In this document: positions 12,501 through 27,500 of the stretch, in pieces
How the letters are laid out: each line of letters opens with the position of its first letter
How positions within the stretch are numbered: position 1 is the first letter of the stretch
NCBI GenBank assembly: GCA_013398295.1
Contig: VZSF01008493.1
Location: 1,052,541-1,116,540, forward strand
Direction of reading: 5' to 3'
DNA: 64,000 nucleotides
Source of the DNA: Chionis minor
Lineage: Eukaryota > Chordata > Aves > Charadriiformes > Chionididae
The notes under the pieces: model-generated
What the model was told of the DNA's origin: nothing
Databases searched by the model: none
The model's input: the letters and a program-made list of their open reading frames with translations, nothing else
Translations under genes and position numbers: made by a program

Positions 12501-15500
12501 TTTGCTGTTATTTTTTTAGATCACAACGTTTAAATTTTGATGTATCATCTCCAAATGGAATTCTTCTCTTCAGAGAAGCTAGTAAAATGATTTGTACGTA
12601 CGGTAGGTATTCATTAATGTTTCCTCTGCAGTGTAATTCTTGCCCTGTCTGGTGATAGAAAAATCCAGTTAGCTCATATTGCTGAGCACTGATGGATTTG
12701 TGGGACACGTAGCAGGACCGTGATGTGCCACAGCCAGGATCATCCCCTTGTACGGCGCAGAGCTCCTGCGGCAGACGTTTGGAGCTCATTTACTTTCATA
12801 CATCAGGGTTCATTTAGGGAGCATTGTGGCTTGGGTCGCTTTTTTAACTCGGATGCCTGTCTTCTGGCAACTGTAAATGTATTTCAGCAAAGATACAAAT
12901 ACTCACGAGGTGTTTGATCGAGGCTACTGATTGATAGGTGTGGGTGATTTTATGTATTCAAATTATATTTCAGCAGTTCCAAAACATAATAGAGCCATAA
13001 CGGCTTTACCCTAGAGCACAGTTAAAAGTGTTTATAATAAGTTGCTCCATTTTACTACTCCCACTCATGCTTGCAACTGCAACAGGTCTTTGACACCAGC
13101 AGTTTATATTACACCACAACTAATTTTGTAGCTTACAGTTTTGCTTTCTAAATATCTTGAAAGGAACATTACCAAGTTTTTGTAGAGCAACCTCATTTGT
13201 ACTTTGTGTAAACGGGTAGAGCCATAAATGTCCTGGTACTTTTAAAGAAAAAAATATTGGTGCATCAAATTTGCTTTTACTGCGTTCAAGTTGCGTTTTG
13301 GGTCTGGAAACTGTGCGTTACGGGACTGTCTGTATAAAAAAAATTCAAATGTAGTTTTGCATTTGATCTGTAGGGCATGGAATCAGTATGTGCAGACTAT
13401 TATATAGCATTTACTTATGACAGAACAAATTACACCCAAGTAACTCTCACTCCTTGCAAAATCATTTTTCTGTTTCTTTTTCAAATCTGGAAAGTAAGTA
13501 GTAAGCTAGCACATTTTTTCAGCTGTGTTCTTAAGTAAATTTGTTGCAACGATTAAGCAAGATAAAAATAAGGTTTTCTATGTATGAAAAGATACAAGAT
13601 AAACTTTGAGATTTTACTACTCAATTTCTCTTAGCCTTTGTGCGTCACTGCTTTAAGCTTTCTTTTGATGGTTTAAAAAAAAATCAAACATAGTCATGAT
13701 GATGCTTCAACCCTACTTGTCTTATGGCACCTGATCCCATTGCAGTTATGTTTTTCTTTTTAATTTATTTATTTATTTTGATCAGCCTTTACCATCCTTT
13801 CTGCAGTTATGAAAACCGTACTGTATTGTTGGGCATCCATTCATCTTGTCTGTTGGCATCAAGCTTCTAAACCTTGCTGAGTAAACCACGCTAGTTGGTT
13901 TCCAGCCTACTTCATTCCTAATTCATGCCTAAAAAACGGTTTCTTTGTGAAGAAACGGTTTGCTTTCAATTGCAGCTTTTATGGTGTGTGTGGGAAGTTC
14001 TTAAAATTCTCAGCCGTAACATATTGGGAGCTCTTGTGCGTAAGGACCAGACAACATTTTCTGGCTCGCTCTAGGATTTAATTATGCAATGTAAAAGGAA
14101 ATTTCAGGACAGTGCAGATTTAAGCTGTAAAACTACTCAGTGGGGCTGTAGCGCTTATTGCAGCCCGTGTCCAAACACCTGTTGCCCTCTTTGTTCAAAC
14201 AATGTAAGACACCTAGGGAGGGGTGGCATCTCTCTGGAGATGTCTGCCACAGAAAGAAGTGAAATGACCGCAAGAGCTTTCTCTTGCGCTTCTCTTTCGC
14301 GTCTTTCGCAACTGTTTTCCTGTGGAGAAATGACATTTTACTCAAGGAAGGTTTAGAATCATAGAATCATAGAATGGTTTAGGTTGGAAGGGACCTTGCA
14401 GATCATGGAGTTCCAACCCCCCTGCCAGACGCAGGGACACCTCCCACTAGACCAGGTTGCCCAAGGCCACATCCAGCCTGGCCTTGAACACCTCCAGGGA
14501 TGGGGCCTCAACAGCCTCTCTGGGCAACCTGTTCCAGTGCCTCACCTCCCTCAAAGGAAAAAATTTCTTCCTAATATTTAATCTAAACCTGCCCTCTTCC
14601 AGTTTAAAGGCATTGCCCTCTTCCAGTTTAAAGCCATTTAAGTGGAGAACTGTTCTTAATGTCTTCTGAAAGAAAAATTTAAGATCACCTATCAACTGAA
14701 CGCGGAGGAAAGATGTAGGTGTGGGAGAGAGCCTCCACTGCATATATGTATGGGGTTTTTTTTCATTTTGCTTTTGAAGCGCATTCATACATACTATCAT
14801 TGGTGTCTGAAAGTGTCCCACCAGCGATCTTTCCCCTGCTTAGGTGTGACTTTTAGACAAATTGCTCCCGTTTTCTTTCCTGCGAGCGACTGCCAGTGTT
14901 TATTCCGGGACTGGACTGGCTGCAAAGCCAACGTGAAAGACCTCCCCGTGCAGCGGGCTGAACCGGCCGCGTGGAGCAGAGGTTTGAGGCGATGCAGCTG
15001 GCTCTGCGCTGGCGCAGCTGGGCAGCACTGGTCTGCCCTCGCCAGGGCTCAGCTGCGGGCGCCGTAATGAACACCCTCGACGAGCTGGGTTCCAGGCTGC
15101 TACAGCTATTTCTGAAGGGGTCACCGGCTTACAGCCTGGGAAGGTTTTACTGCCCACTAGAAGGATTTCAAGTTACTACAGTTAATCAGCTTCGAATAAT
15201 TGCTGTTAACGTTTTTAGCTCTTACCGCCAATTACTAGTTTATGAGATTTCTGTTCCAGTGTACAGAAAGACATAACTCCTCTGGAAACGTGTTGTAAGG
15301 ATTCATTACTTCCCTTACATATGATGTTTTGAATGTATAAATTCCTATAAAAATATTGATACTAAGGGATTTTGCATTAGTTTCAAGTGCCTTCCTGAAA
15401 ATCTTAATTGTGCTTTTAAGGAAAACTTACTAATAATACTCTATGGCTTTTTTTTTTTTTAATGCATTCTTGTCTTTTAAGCATATATGATCTTGGCAGA

Positions 15501-18500
15501 CATCTGGGGAAAGATAAACAAGTAAGCCAAGCGATGATCATAAGATTCACTTTGGTGTTCTTGAGCAATGTTTCCAGCCCCACATTCTGCAAAACTGCCC
15601 AATTCAGTTAAAAGAATGAATGGTGCACGCCTGGTACTCCTTGGGTTCAGTTCTCAAGTTTTTTGCTGTGCCATTACTGCAAGGAACTTAAAATTCCAAA
15701 CATAGTTGAGCTGCTCACGTTCAGCATGGTTTTATGGCTGAAGCATTAGAGGAAAAAAATAGAAGACAACACAGTAACTGTCAAGAAATGACAACAGACA
15801 GCAAGTGCTCGTTTATCTTACCAAGTCAGCCAAACCTCCGGGATGTGCCTGCAGGTTGTAGTCGGCTCCTCAAACAGAGCAAAAAGGCACTGGAAACTGA
15901 AGAGAGATTTGATTGAAATCTATACTTACAATAATTGCCTTTTTAAACTGAGATAAATACAGGGTGGTGACATGAGACAGAGGAGGGGGAAAAATAGAAG
16001 CGAACATCTCTTTCTTCCGTCACGCTGTCCTGGCAGGGCAATCCTTCCTTTCAGCCTCACGTTCGGTGAATCCGTTGACCAAGGGGGTTGCCATAAACTC
16101 CATCCAATCTCCTCTCGTCTCTCAGAAGTTCTTCTTTGCTGGAGAGCTGGCTGCCTGTGCTGCTCTGGGCAATCCCAGTCTGAAGAGCAGGCTGACAGCT
16201 CTGCTGGCGGCCTCTCCCCTCTCCTCGCCATGCCCGGGATGTGCCGAAAGTTTCCTTCCCGCAGCTCAGCTGTGCTGCGGGGGCCCTGTGCTGCAGGCAG
16301 TGCAGCTTACCCCCGTCCCTCCTCTCTTAGGAGAATATAACATACGAACAGTAAATGAAAATATCTCTTAATTGCATTGGTAAGCGAAATTTACATTTGT
16401 TTTAGAACGGGATTTTTCCTTCTTGTCTCTCACGTGTAATGATATACACAAGGCACTAGTAAAAGTATTATTTTTCAGAAATCTCACCTGCACCAAATTA
16501 AACATGAAAACTTCTAGTTATGGCTTAGGTCTGCTGGGAGTCGTCTTGCTATATCAACCTATAGGTACATAAAAATGTGATGTGAAACACGTCTCTGCCC
16601 TGTCAATGCTTGGAAGGGGTTGGTAACTGAAGGGAGGTGGCCTCGGGCGATGAGTCTCACCGGCAGTAGGGCACGGTGCCCTGGCGGTTATCGATTTCTC
16701 CGAAGTCCGGACTGCACTGATCAGAGTAGTTTTGGGTAACACATGCTTTGCGAGTCTGGCCTGCTTCAGGTGGTGAAAATCATCAAGAATTTATATATGG
16801 ATTTGTTTCGTGCCAACCCTGTGCTGTTGTTTGCATGGGAATAACTTTGAAAGAAGTGGTTGGTAACCCAACGTGTCGCTTCCTTCCCATCTTCAGTTTT
16901 GCCAAAGTGTGGGATGTCCGCGTCTGTCAGAATGGTCCCTCTGTTCACCAGCTCTGGGTACTGTAAGATCTGTGCTTGGGCTAAAAACAAAAGGGGGAGT
17001 AAAAAGGTAGAACTGTGTTTCTGGGATGTGGCTGTATGTGAGCGCTTGTGAGTCTGGATGCTGAAATCTGTAATCGCAGACTAAAGCATCCCATCTAGAC
17101 TGGCATATAGGGAGTTTGAGTGCAAAGCAGGAAAAAAATCCAAAATGCTTATTTTTAAGATGTGCTAAGCATCTTCAGTTGTTAGTGAATAAAATTTAAA
17201 ATGTGAACTCTTTGCAGTTTTGAAAATCAGCACCTCAGCGAGTGATTAATTCTGCGTAAGAGCTCCGGCTTCGCCATCGAGGTGGTGCTAGTGCGTCCCA
17301 TCCTTCTGCTCATTGATCACTGATGCTGTGCTTGAAGACAGCTCGGAGATGTCTTTACAAATGCTGTACGTTCAAAAGATGTAAAGCCTGGCATAGGATG
17401 CAAAAAGCACTTAGATGGTCAATTATCCTTGTTAGGACTCTGCAGCTGCTTGGCAAGGGGTGTTGTGTCTTGTCCATTACAGCTAGAGCCAGTCTGGGTG
17501 AGCGATAGAGTGATTTAAGATAAACAGCCGAGAGGAGAAAATTGAAAGGAGTTGGAATGGTACAGTCCTCCATTCTTCATCCCCAATATATTTCACTTTT
17601 AGTTCTCAATGTACAAGTCTCCTTACTATGTGTTTTTGAACTCCCGGTTGTACGGGAATGATGTTTCAGTGCATCTTGGGACCACCTATTTTTGTTTTGT
17701 GGTTTCTTTACATTTTAGTAAACCTCTTCCCTTTCATTATAAGGGGCTGACATAAAAATGATATTTTCAATATGCTGTTTTTATTTATCTACATTCTGTC
17801 ATGATATACTTTGATGTAAGTTTTTAATTTTGCTTCAGCTTTCAGCTGTTGTAGCAGTTACTGCTCAAGGTCAGCGATGAGGTTAGCCACAGTAGCACAA
17901 AACAATTTCCTGTTCTCACAGCCCAGGTAGCATTTGGATGTGGATTAAATTTTACCACATTTTCCAGTAGCCAGACACAATTATTTCTAATGAGCTTTAA
18001 ATTGCTTCCAGAACATGTATTTCAAAACTTAGCGTGGTAATCCGTTCGGTGCCGGCAACTTCATAAGATAACGGTTCTTCTTCAAAATGTTGGTTAAAGT
18101 GATTCTTGCTGTATAAGAAGTATTTCGAATCAGCAGCTTTGGTTGAAAGCGGGGTGCTCACTGGCCTCGGTGGCCGTCGCTGTGCTCTCCTCTCTCTTGC
18201 GATCGTGGTTGCAGAATGTATTGCTCTTCATTACTGACTCGGATTTCATAATCGGTTTTCTTTTGGCAAATTTCTCTTTGGCGCTCTGCACGCTCGTTCT
18301 GCTGATTGGAGAGGTTTTAGGCACAGTTTGTTGTTGTGGAAGCTTTAAAAAAAAAAAAATCGGTTTTTGAAGCTCGCTCTCATCTTTATGATTCATCTTT
18401 TCCTTTCGTTTCCTATATATGGCCACTTCTTTATCCTGCCCTAGCATTCCGAACGCCTGGAAAGCATACATTCAAACCCATCTTTATGGGGCAGTGGTGA

Positions 18501-21500
18501 ATAATAAAAATAGGAGAGGGGAAGAGGCAAAAACCACTTTTTCTCTATAAACGTGATACATTTTCCCAACCTTTGTTTAATCTCACCAAAGTCTTTTTTT
18601 ATCTTCATCTAATTCACGCATGTTACTCCATGATTTAGTTGTATTATTATACATGGCGCTTATTGGACTGAAATCTAGAACAAGCCCCTGCTTAAATGAA
18701 ACTCAGCATAAGGAAATCATTTCTGTATTACAGCTTCTACTGTAAAAGCAATTAAGGAGGAGAGCTGAAAGGGAAGCTGCCTGTCCTGACGTGCTCCCGC
18801 AGCAGGGAGGGAAGGAGGCAGGCAGGGAAGGAGCTCCGATGCCTATTGCCTGTGGGATCCTGAGGCTCGGCGATGTTCTCCTCGGTCAGAGCATCCCACT
18901 TTGGTTTTTCAGCTGGTTTTGTGTTCCCCATCTGCGCCCACACGCTTTTTTTCCTTCCAGCTCCTTTGGATACATACTGAGGAGTCTTTCGGTAATTAAA
19001 TGCTTACGTTGTCAGCTACATTAAAGCCCTTATTTCCTAGCAGTTTCGCCCGGTGTCTTTAAAAATCCTTTTCTTACTCCTGTCAGAATTTTGTATCACC
19101 TCTGAGGCTCAGAGAGTTTATAATTTTTGTAAGCGACGTTGCTGCCAAATGCAGGGCAAAAAGTTGTATTAAAGGGTATTGTTGAGAATTATTAAAGGAA
19201 GTGATTGAGAATAAATCAGTATGTTTTAAGGTTGTGTGATTCAGTTTCTCCCCCATTAAGAAGAAATTCGTGCAAGATGTATTTTTCATGTGATTTTTAA
19301 CTCTGTAGTAACACTGAAACTTCACTGATCAGTCTCTACAGGGTTTTCATTTTGGCAGGAGCTATGCATTTCAAACAATTTTTAAATTCGACGTGCCAAA
19401 GGTCATTTTTGTGTTGATTTAATTTCTTTAAATTGTTTCTTTTAACAATAGGAGTTTATAAAATTGTAGTTTGGCCCTCTGCTACAGGGATTATAAATGT
19501 AAGCATATCCTCGGTAGCTGAGGAGTTGTTCTTGACCTGATTCCAAATACCTCCGTAAATTAGTTTATGTTCAGTAGTATCCATGGCGTGTAAAAAATAT
19601 TCCCCTGAAGCTCCTGCTAAATGCTACAAGTAGATCATTCTTTTTTTTTTATCTAGTCAGGCACAGCACCATACTTCATATTTTTTTCAATAACTAATGC
19701 TAAAACACTAGTTTTTGTTCTCGCGCTGCATCCCTTGAATCGTAGGCTGGTGGCTTGGGGCACTGGTAACAGGCACCGCGTGGTCTTTCACCTCTGCCGC
19801 TAATTTGAAATCGGCTGTTCCCACTCTCAGGCCCTTTTAAAATGAGCCCATGAACACAGAACAGTTCTCTGTGGGCTCTGTCCGCGTGCGAAAAGTGGCT
19901 TTTAATCCTGCGCTAGACCCAAATTCTTCTCAGTGTTTTCGTGAGAAGGAGAGGGCACCCCGCGCCGCCTCTGCCGTGCCCGCCCGGGGAGGCAGTGGGG
20001 CTTGTGCCTTCCCATACTTGATGCTCCGTGCCGGTCGACGGACGGGAAGCTTTAATTACAGGGTGATTTTTCTGTGAAGTAATAAAAATGATAGATCAGC
20101 ACTAGTGGATGCCTCCTAGAATTCGTGTTCCCAGATGAAGGGATTCCTAGGGTTTTTTTCAACTTCTCTTCTCATCGTTCTGGCTTTTCCATCGTCTTCC
20201 AATTAATTTCCATGTTAAGTACATAATTGCCTTGTTGACAACTACTAAGCTCTTTGGTGTTGCGTCTTATACCGAGTACTTAAAGGATTTCCTGATGTTG
20301 TGCTTGGCGAGCTCAGCTGTAAAGTCAGGGCTCTTACTGTCTGGGATCCAGAACTTTGTTTATTTCTCATACATATTTCTGTTATTAGAGTAGAGATTTT
20401 CAGCAGGGAATTTAATAGCGGAGAAGACCAGATAAGGTTAGCTTACAGCGCACTTACCTTTTTATCTTGTTTTTGCCCTAAGAGTTGTAAGCTGTTTACA
20501 CAGGGGCTTTTGAAAACTGTTTACCTACCCGCTTCATCTGCCAGGCAGAATTTTGTACTTCATTTTATTTTTTTTTCCCCCCACAGAATTCGAAATTCAC
20601 TGATGATGTCAGTAACTAGACTAGGTCTTGTGAAAAAGATTAATGTTAATTAAGGTGACCTGGCTGGAATATCTTAAATGGGGCACTGTAGGAAGCTAAA
20701 TGGAGCTTATCTTTAATTTTATGTAAATGTAATTTCTCAGTAATGTGAAGTATTACAGTAAGTGAATATCCAGGTACACTAGAAGACATTTTTTGTTTTC
20801 TGCCATGTTTTTGTTTTCAAAGAGGACCTTTTGGAGACTGGTCATTTTTAGCATAACAGAGATGTAAGACTATTAGGAATGAATTTCTATGCAGTAGCAG
20901 TCACTGGAATGGCACCCTTTTCCCCAGTTAGGCTGCGTTCACGACTGCAGCATTTGGGGTGGTAGAGGGGCATATACAACCATTTACAGTATCAAAACCA
21001 GCCTGTATTTTCATTCATAATTTTTTTTTTTAATTGAGGCCTTAATTTTGATTGTAAGGAACTGTATTTCTTAGCTAAATATTTAATTCTTCTCCTACCT
21101 TCTGTGATTCTAGTGAGGGCATTCCCCCTTCTTACAGACCCCAGTCACTTCTAAGCAATCCCTGATCGTACTCATGGTCTTTTTTTGTAAGTCTACTTTT
21201 CCTTTACAACCTGATGGATAAATTGCCTTGTACTTGCCAGAAGTGGTGAACAACATTAATGTTTTAAACCGTTAACTTGCGCCTTTCCCTCTTTGCATTA
21301 AATGGTACCGAAAGGGTGATCCTTTGATGCGTTGGGTGTTTAGAAACGAGGTTCTCCCCCTCATTTTTCTAATTATGTGATGGAAATTCCTCATTGTCAG
21401 TAATCAATACCATTAAGAGAAAGAATTAAAATAAGCCAGGTATATGGTTTGCAGGTGGGAATTTGCATGGGTAGAAAGGAGAGCTGCTTGGAGACGGAGC

Positions 21501-24500
21501 CAGTTCAGTATTAGGCCTCGGTATGTATTAAATGATACCACACAATCTATGAGACCTGCGTCATCTCAGGCAAGTTTTTAGGGGCGTTTTTTAATTGCCT
21601 GTTGTAAAAGCAAAACTGAGTTGTCGTAACTACCTCTCTCCACTGGCAGTATTTGGAAATGTGAGTAGTTAAATGTCCAGTTTGCTCGTTGCTCCTTGAT
21701 CCAAGTTGTTGTCGTAGCCATGACAGATGGGTTGGACTCTGAAAGCACGAGCCGAGCATCTGATCTGTAGACTAGCGTGCTTTTATTTGTAGAAAGACTT
21801 TTAAAAATGTACAGTTTTGTGTTGTTTTCCTTTAGTTAAAATTACCAAGGATGATGAGCAGTAACAGAGTGAAGACGTGGGTTTTGTGCCAAGGTCACCA
21901 TCAGGTGGGGTCAACCTAGTCAGGCTGCTTCTTGGTGGAACTGGAGTACTTCAGCTTCGCTGTGTTCGTTCTACTGGTTTAGCTCGCTTTCATTAATTAT
22001 GTCAGGTTAAAAAAAAATCTGTCACTAAGACAAACTAACTCTGGGGTGCCATGAAGATGAGCATTAAATTATTACAAGATACTTAGAAAACTTGGTAATG
22101 AGACCTTGTGAATAATTAGATTTGTACAGAGGATTGCAGCGGGATCTACTGCGCTGCTGCACGGTGGATCCAAAAGTCACCATTGCCTGTTAATAACAAC
22201 AGCAAATATTTACAGTTAGCTGTTATTTTTACATTATAAACATGGATTTTAATTAAAAAGTCATTCCCATCTGTGACTGATAAAATAGAGGCTTTTGTAA
22301 TGGACATATTTGTTTTCTGAGGGATATATTTAGTGTGTGTATACATCAGCGACCATCCCGAGAGACCATCATGGTAATGGATCAAACCCAGGCTTTGCTG
22401 CAGCATGAGAGACTATAAAACCATGTGTTCCAACTCTGTTCAGATTAAGGAATTCATGCCCGTAGACCCAGTCATGGTCTGGCCGTACATCGATGACGGG
22501 AATTCCATAGCTGATATTTTAAATTTTGCATACTAATTCCTTGGTGGCTTTTAAGCTCTAGTCGTGCTTACTCAACAGATCTTATACATCAAATGCAGAA
22601 ACGATTTCTCTTCCAAATAGTAATGAAAATAAAGACAAAAAATAAATGTAGGTAGTGCCATCAAAATATTTTAGATTTGCAGCTGCTTATATAAGTTTCT
22701 TTCTTTCTTTCTCTCTTTTTATGAAAACAGGTAATCAGATCCTCTCTCTTGGGACTTTGTCAAAAGATCAGGTTTATCCATTGAAACTCAAGGGCATTTC
22801 CATCTGTTACTCTGCACTCAAATCTGCCTTATGTGGAAATTATGTCAGCTTTGGCGTCTTCAAGTTGTACGGGGACAACCACTTTGACAATGTACTTCAG
22901 GCCTTTGTCAAAATGCTGCTTTCAGTATCCCACAGTGACTTGCTAGTAAGCAATTACTCATCTTGGGAGTCTTTACGCGAAATATGAAATAACACCACCA
23001 CAGGCTTTGTATTGTTATAATGAGACAGAGGGATCTAGAACAGCTCAAGTGCAGTTTTCAGTTCAATTACTTGAACGTATTTATATATAGTAACATCTCA
23101 AATACAGGTATGGCGGACTTGCTGGGTGAACCGGCAGCTTTTCCAGAATTTTCAGTAAAAGTCCTGAAAGAGAGAAATGCAGAATTTTGTTGCTTTCTGT
23201 ACTTGCAAACCCAGTTAGTTTGCCCACACGCCCTGTAAAACATCCTCACATATTCAGCCACGCTGCAATTAGTTTCAGTCTGGAAATTGTCGCTGTGAAT
23301 TCCCCATAAAATTTAAAGCTTTTATTTTAAAGTGCACCATGTTCCCACTTCTCTGGGGGAAGACAACAGATCTTGCGCAGTATCAGCCTAAATTTGAACT
23401 GTGACATTTTCTTCATGACACTTTACTTCAGAACCGTCATTTTCTTGCAGGCAGGGACAAATTTGGAGTAGTTAAAGATGGTTAATACCCAGATTTATGC
23501 CTGCCACCTAAATAAAGTTCTTGGAACTGAAAAGCTGCTCTCAATTAAAATTGGTGTATTGGTTGTATAGGGAAGTGTGCATATTTGGCATATTCCTCGC
23601 CATCCAGCAATAAGTGTCCTAAAAAAGAGTCCTTAAGAGTAAGATGCTGCTGGGGCCAGTGGGTTCGAGCAAGTGCCTTTGCCCCTGCAGAGCCTGTGAC
23701 AGGACCTTGCTGAAGCCCCCAAAAAGTCCATCTCTGAGATGTTTTGGGGAAATCTGTGATAAATCCTAATAAGATTTCTTGGGGAAGGTAAGATATGGGC
23801 TGTAATCCCACTGAACCGACACCCTGGACAGAACGCTACACTGCTTTTACTAGACTGACAGCTGTGTAGGATGTCAAAGCATGATAGCGTTGTTGTATTA
23901 TCCTGAGCTTATTTTAAACTAATAGTGAGTTTATATCCTTTGGTAAATTTGAAGTCTACCAAAGACAGGAAAACTTTTGTCACTATAAATATTTGGATTT
24001 AATGGCTAAATTAGAATTTCTCATATCATAAAAACTGTAAAATCACTCTTGTATCATCTGTTAATGTTGTTAATATTAGTCGATGGTAATACCTGTGTTT
24101 ACTATGAATGTGTACTCTTTTTTTCAGCAATATCGAAAACTAAGCCAGTCTTACTACCCGCTTTTGGAGTGTCTGACCCAAGATCATATGAGTTTCATTA
24201 CCACTTTAGAACCTCATGTCCTAATCTATATCCTTACCTCGATATCAGAAGGACTTACTGCAGTAGGTAAGAATTACTTGCACTCGACTAAAGAAAGAAT
24301 TCAAGTGTTTAGGTATCTAGGATTTTCAAAGCAGCACAGTCATTTGTATCTTAAAAAATGAGTATTAAGTGAGAATGGAAGATGCTGGCTTTTGAACCTT
24401 TTCAGAATGTGACTATTTTGGTTAACAGAGCTAAGTTCTTTTAAACATCTAACGTTTAAATTTTTACAGAAAGTATCTTTAAATTGTCTTTTCTTACAAG

Positions 24501-27500
24501 CCAGAACTGTTAAAATTATTCGTGCGCCTCCACTAGGATTGTACTGAAAATTAATGCATTTGGTACTTGGAAGTTAAGTGTGTTAAAATGTGTACAGGAA
24601 TCTTTGGGGTTTTGTTGTTATTTGATCAACATAGCTGCTGTATAAATGATGCTTGTTCTGCACAGCTGTGATACGATTTGAGAAATTTGAAGGTATCGTT
24701 ATCCAAGGAAAAAAAGAAACTAGTTATTCCGTACTTCCTGAATATACTTTAGAGGAGAATCCGTGTAACAGAAGCATACTTGGAGTAATGATAAAAATAC
24801 ACCAGTCCGATTGCAGCTCCTCTCGTTCTCTTGCATGATTTAATTTATGCTTTTTAACCAGATGGCTGTCCAAACATTTGGGGGCTGGAGGTAGGGGGGG
24901 CTGGTAACTTAAAGTCATTTGGAGTATGGAGGAGCGGACTGGGCATTTGGGGAAAGGAAAATTAATCATATGGTTAAATTCTGATCACCTAGGAATGCCA
25001 TGCATTTGTATAGTTTTTGAGTGAGAAGGTGTTTAAACCTTACGGTAGTATTTATTGATTAGGGTGCTTATTGAGGGGGGGGGAAGAAAACATTATAAGG
25101 CATAAAATTAGTGTGTATAGATGTTACTGCATAGTAGCTGGTGTTTCTCATTACCACCAAGCACCAGTCAAACCCTATGGGAATGTGAGAACTTGCCCAG
25201 ACTCGGGAAGCTTTTGCTATGTTAAACACATTCAGCAGTTTTTGTTGCAAGAGGGAACCAACTTGTAGAGAGAAAATAGGTAGTGACTAGCTAAGCAACA
25301 GCAGTAAAGGAGTATTCAGGTCATTTTGTTATATAAAGCCGAAATCCATCTTCTCCCAGATATTTTGAGTGCTTTGTCACCTCTAATGACGGTGCAGCAC
25401 TTTCTGCCCACCGGCTGGTTCCACTGGGAGCCTGCCTGTTGGTGCTTGGAGATGGAGATCTTGCACAGGTTGGCACCTTGACCGACGGCTGCCGGTTTGG
25501 CAAGCCCTGCTCCTCATCTCCGTGATCACTCCGCACTGCGTCTCTTCCTGTAGAGAATTCACTGGCATACCGGGTCCGCTGTAACCGGCTCCTTGAAACC
25601 AAATTTGAATTAATGTAAAATAGAGGGAAGAAAATGTAAAAGCTATATAAGCTTCAGCTTTCATGCGTTATGTCTATTTTCCGCTCTCAAAAAGCGTTGC
25701 TGTCTCACTCAAGGTAGGGAAGGGTAGTAAGAAAAGTATGTGAGTTAAGTATCTGGGAGTTTAATCACGTATTATTAAGTTTTAGGAACATAGATGCTGT
25801 CTTATAAAACTTTTATATGGTGTAATTGCTGATACTCTGCTGAGAAAAGTGCTAACAAAATTTTAACAGCTCACTTTTTTCATATTTCGTAAACCATAGA
25901 GTTGTTTAGCCAATGCTCTTCTTCAGTTCACCTTAAGGTCCTTAAAGTACCTAAAATAAATACACACATACAAGACTAAAGCAAGGTGTGTAGGAATTTT
26001 TAACTTCATCTGACATCACTGAAGGCTTTATGCAGTCCATACAAAGCTGTTCTGCCCGTGTTCCTGTTCATTTTTTGCTTTGTTTACTCCGATTCCTCCA
26101 AACCCAAGTCGGTTTTAGGTGTTTGAGAGTTGCCCAGTCTGTCTGTCTGTCAGTAAGGCCTGGCTGTTTCCATGTTGCCCGGGTTGGATGTGGAATCTCC
26201 ATCCTTGGAGATATTCCCAGATACTGGACAAGGTCCTCACCAACCTGTCTGATGTTGACCTTGTTTTGGGCAGGAGGTTAGACCTGGAGGATGGTCCCAT
26301 TTGGTTTCTGCCACCACCTCTAGGATCTGTCCAAATACCTGGACAGCCCCCGATCTTTCTTGCATGTTAAAAGTAATACTTACTTTCCATGATTAGTCAG
26401 CTGGAAAATGCCTTTTTTTTTTTTTTAACCTGTCATGTTGAAGTGATAAGGTGATTATTTTTGCTTTATATTGTGTTTCTTAATACTGCATGTATCAAGA
26501 ATTGATATTGATGTCAGCGTTTAAATTCCTCATTTGTGTTCCAGGAGGTTTATTTTTGTAGCGAACTGAATATTTTTCCATACTCTTAACGATGACGTGT
26601 AGATGAACTACTCTTTGGTCAGTTTTTAGCTCTTAATGTTTATTTATTGGGTTTTAATGATCTCAAGAGTTGGTTACCTGTCACTGCATTTTCTTCAGTG
26701 TCATTCTCTAAATGTTTTATCCCTTTTAAAATGTTGATCTTTGGGGCATTACCAATTGTCAGGCAGTGAAACACAAATTTATTGCTTATGTGTTACTTGG
26801 TCACATACATCCTTCTGCCTCTGGAAAATGGGTAAGTAGATCCAAGCGTTGCCTTTTTCACTGAATTATATCAGTGCCACAAGAACATCTCAAAATAGTA
26901 GGGCTCAGGGCTATAAGCCATCTGAGGGGGAATTGTGTTTTAAACTGATGAGAACATACAAGTCATTTTCAGAAATGTTTATAAAAATGAAATAGCTGTC
27001 TTTTTCTTTTAAAAATTAAATACCAGGAGATCACTTCTCTTTCACAGAAAAAAGTATCTGACTTTTTCTCTACTCCCTTTACGTGCGTGAAACCTTTGAG
27101 ACTCTCATTGTTGTCAGCTGTAGGATAAACATTCCCCAAATCCTTATTTCCGAGGAGCGTTCGTTCTGTTGCTGAGTAAATACCTTGCTTGATTCCACGC
27201 TTTATAAACCCTGTGAAAGAATATGTATTCCTTCAGAAGCCCCCAGCTGTAAATCAGCTATAATGGAAGCCCTCATCTAAGCTTTTATTGCGAGGATAAA
27301 CACTCCAATAGTTCTCTTCTAAAGTGTTTACCTGGCTTTTTCACAGCTGACTCGGTGGCTCAGAGCCTTTTAATGTAGTCTGCCTGGCGTGTTGTCACTA
27401 ATCTCTGCAAAGCTTTTCTAATTCTCATATGATTAATAGTGTAGTGTGCTATTCATTGAGGAAAAAGTAAAACATTTTTTCCTCTCTCGCTACCTAATTT

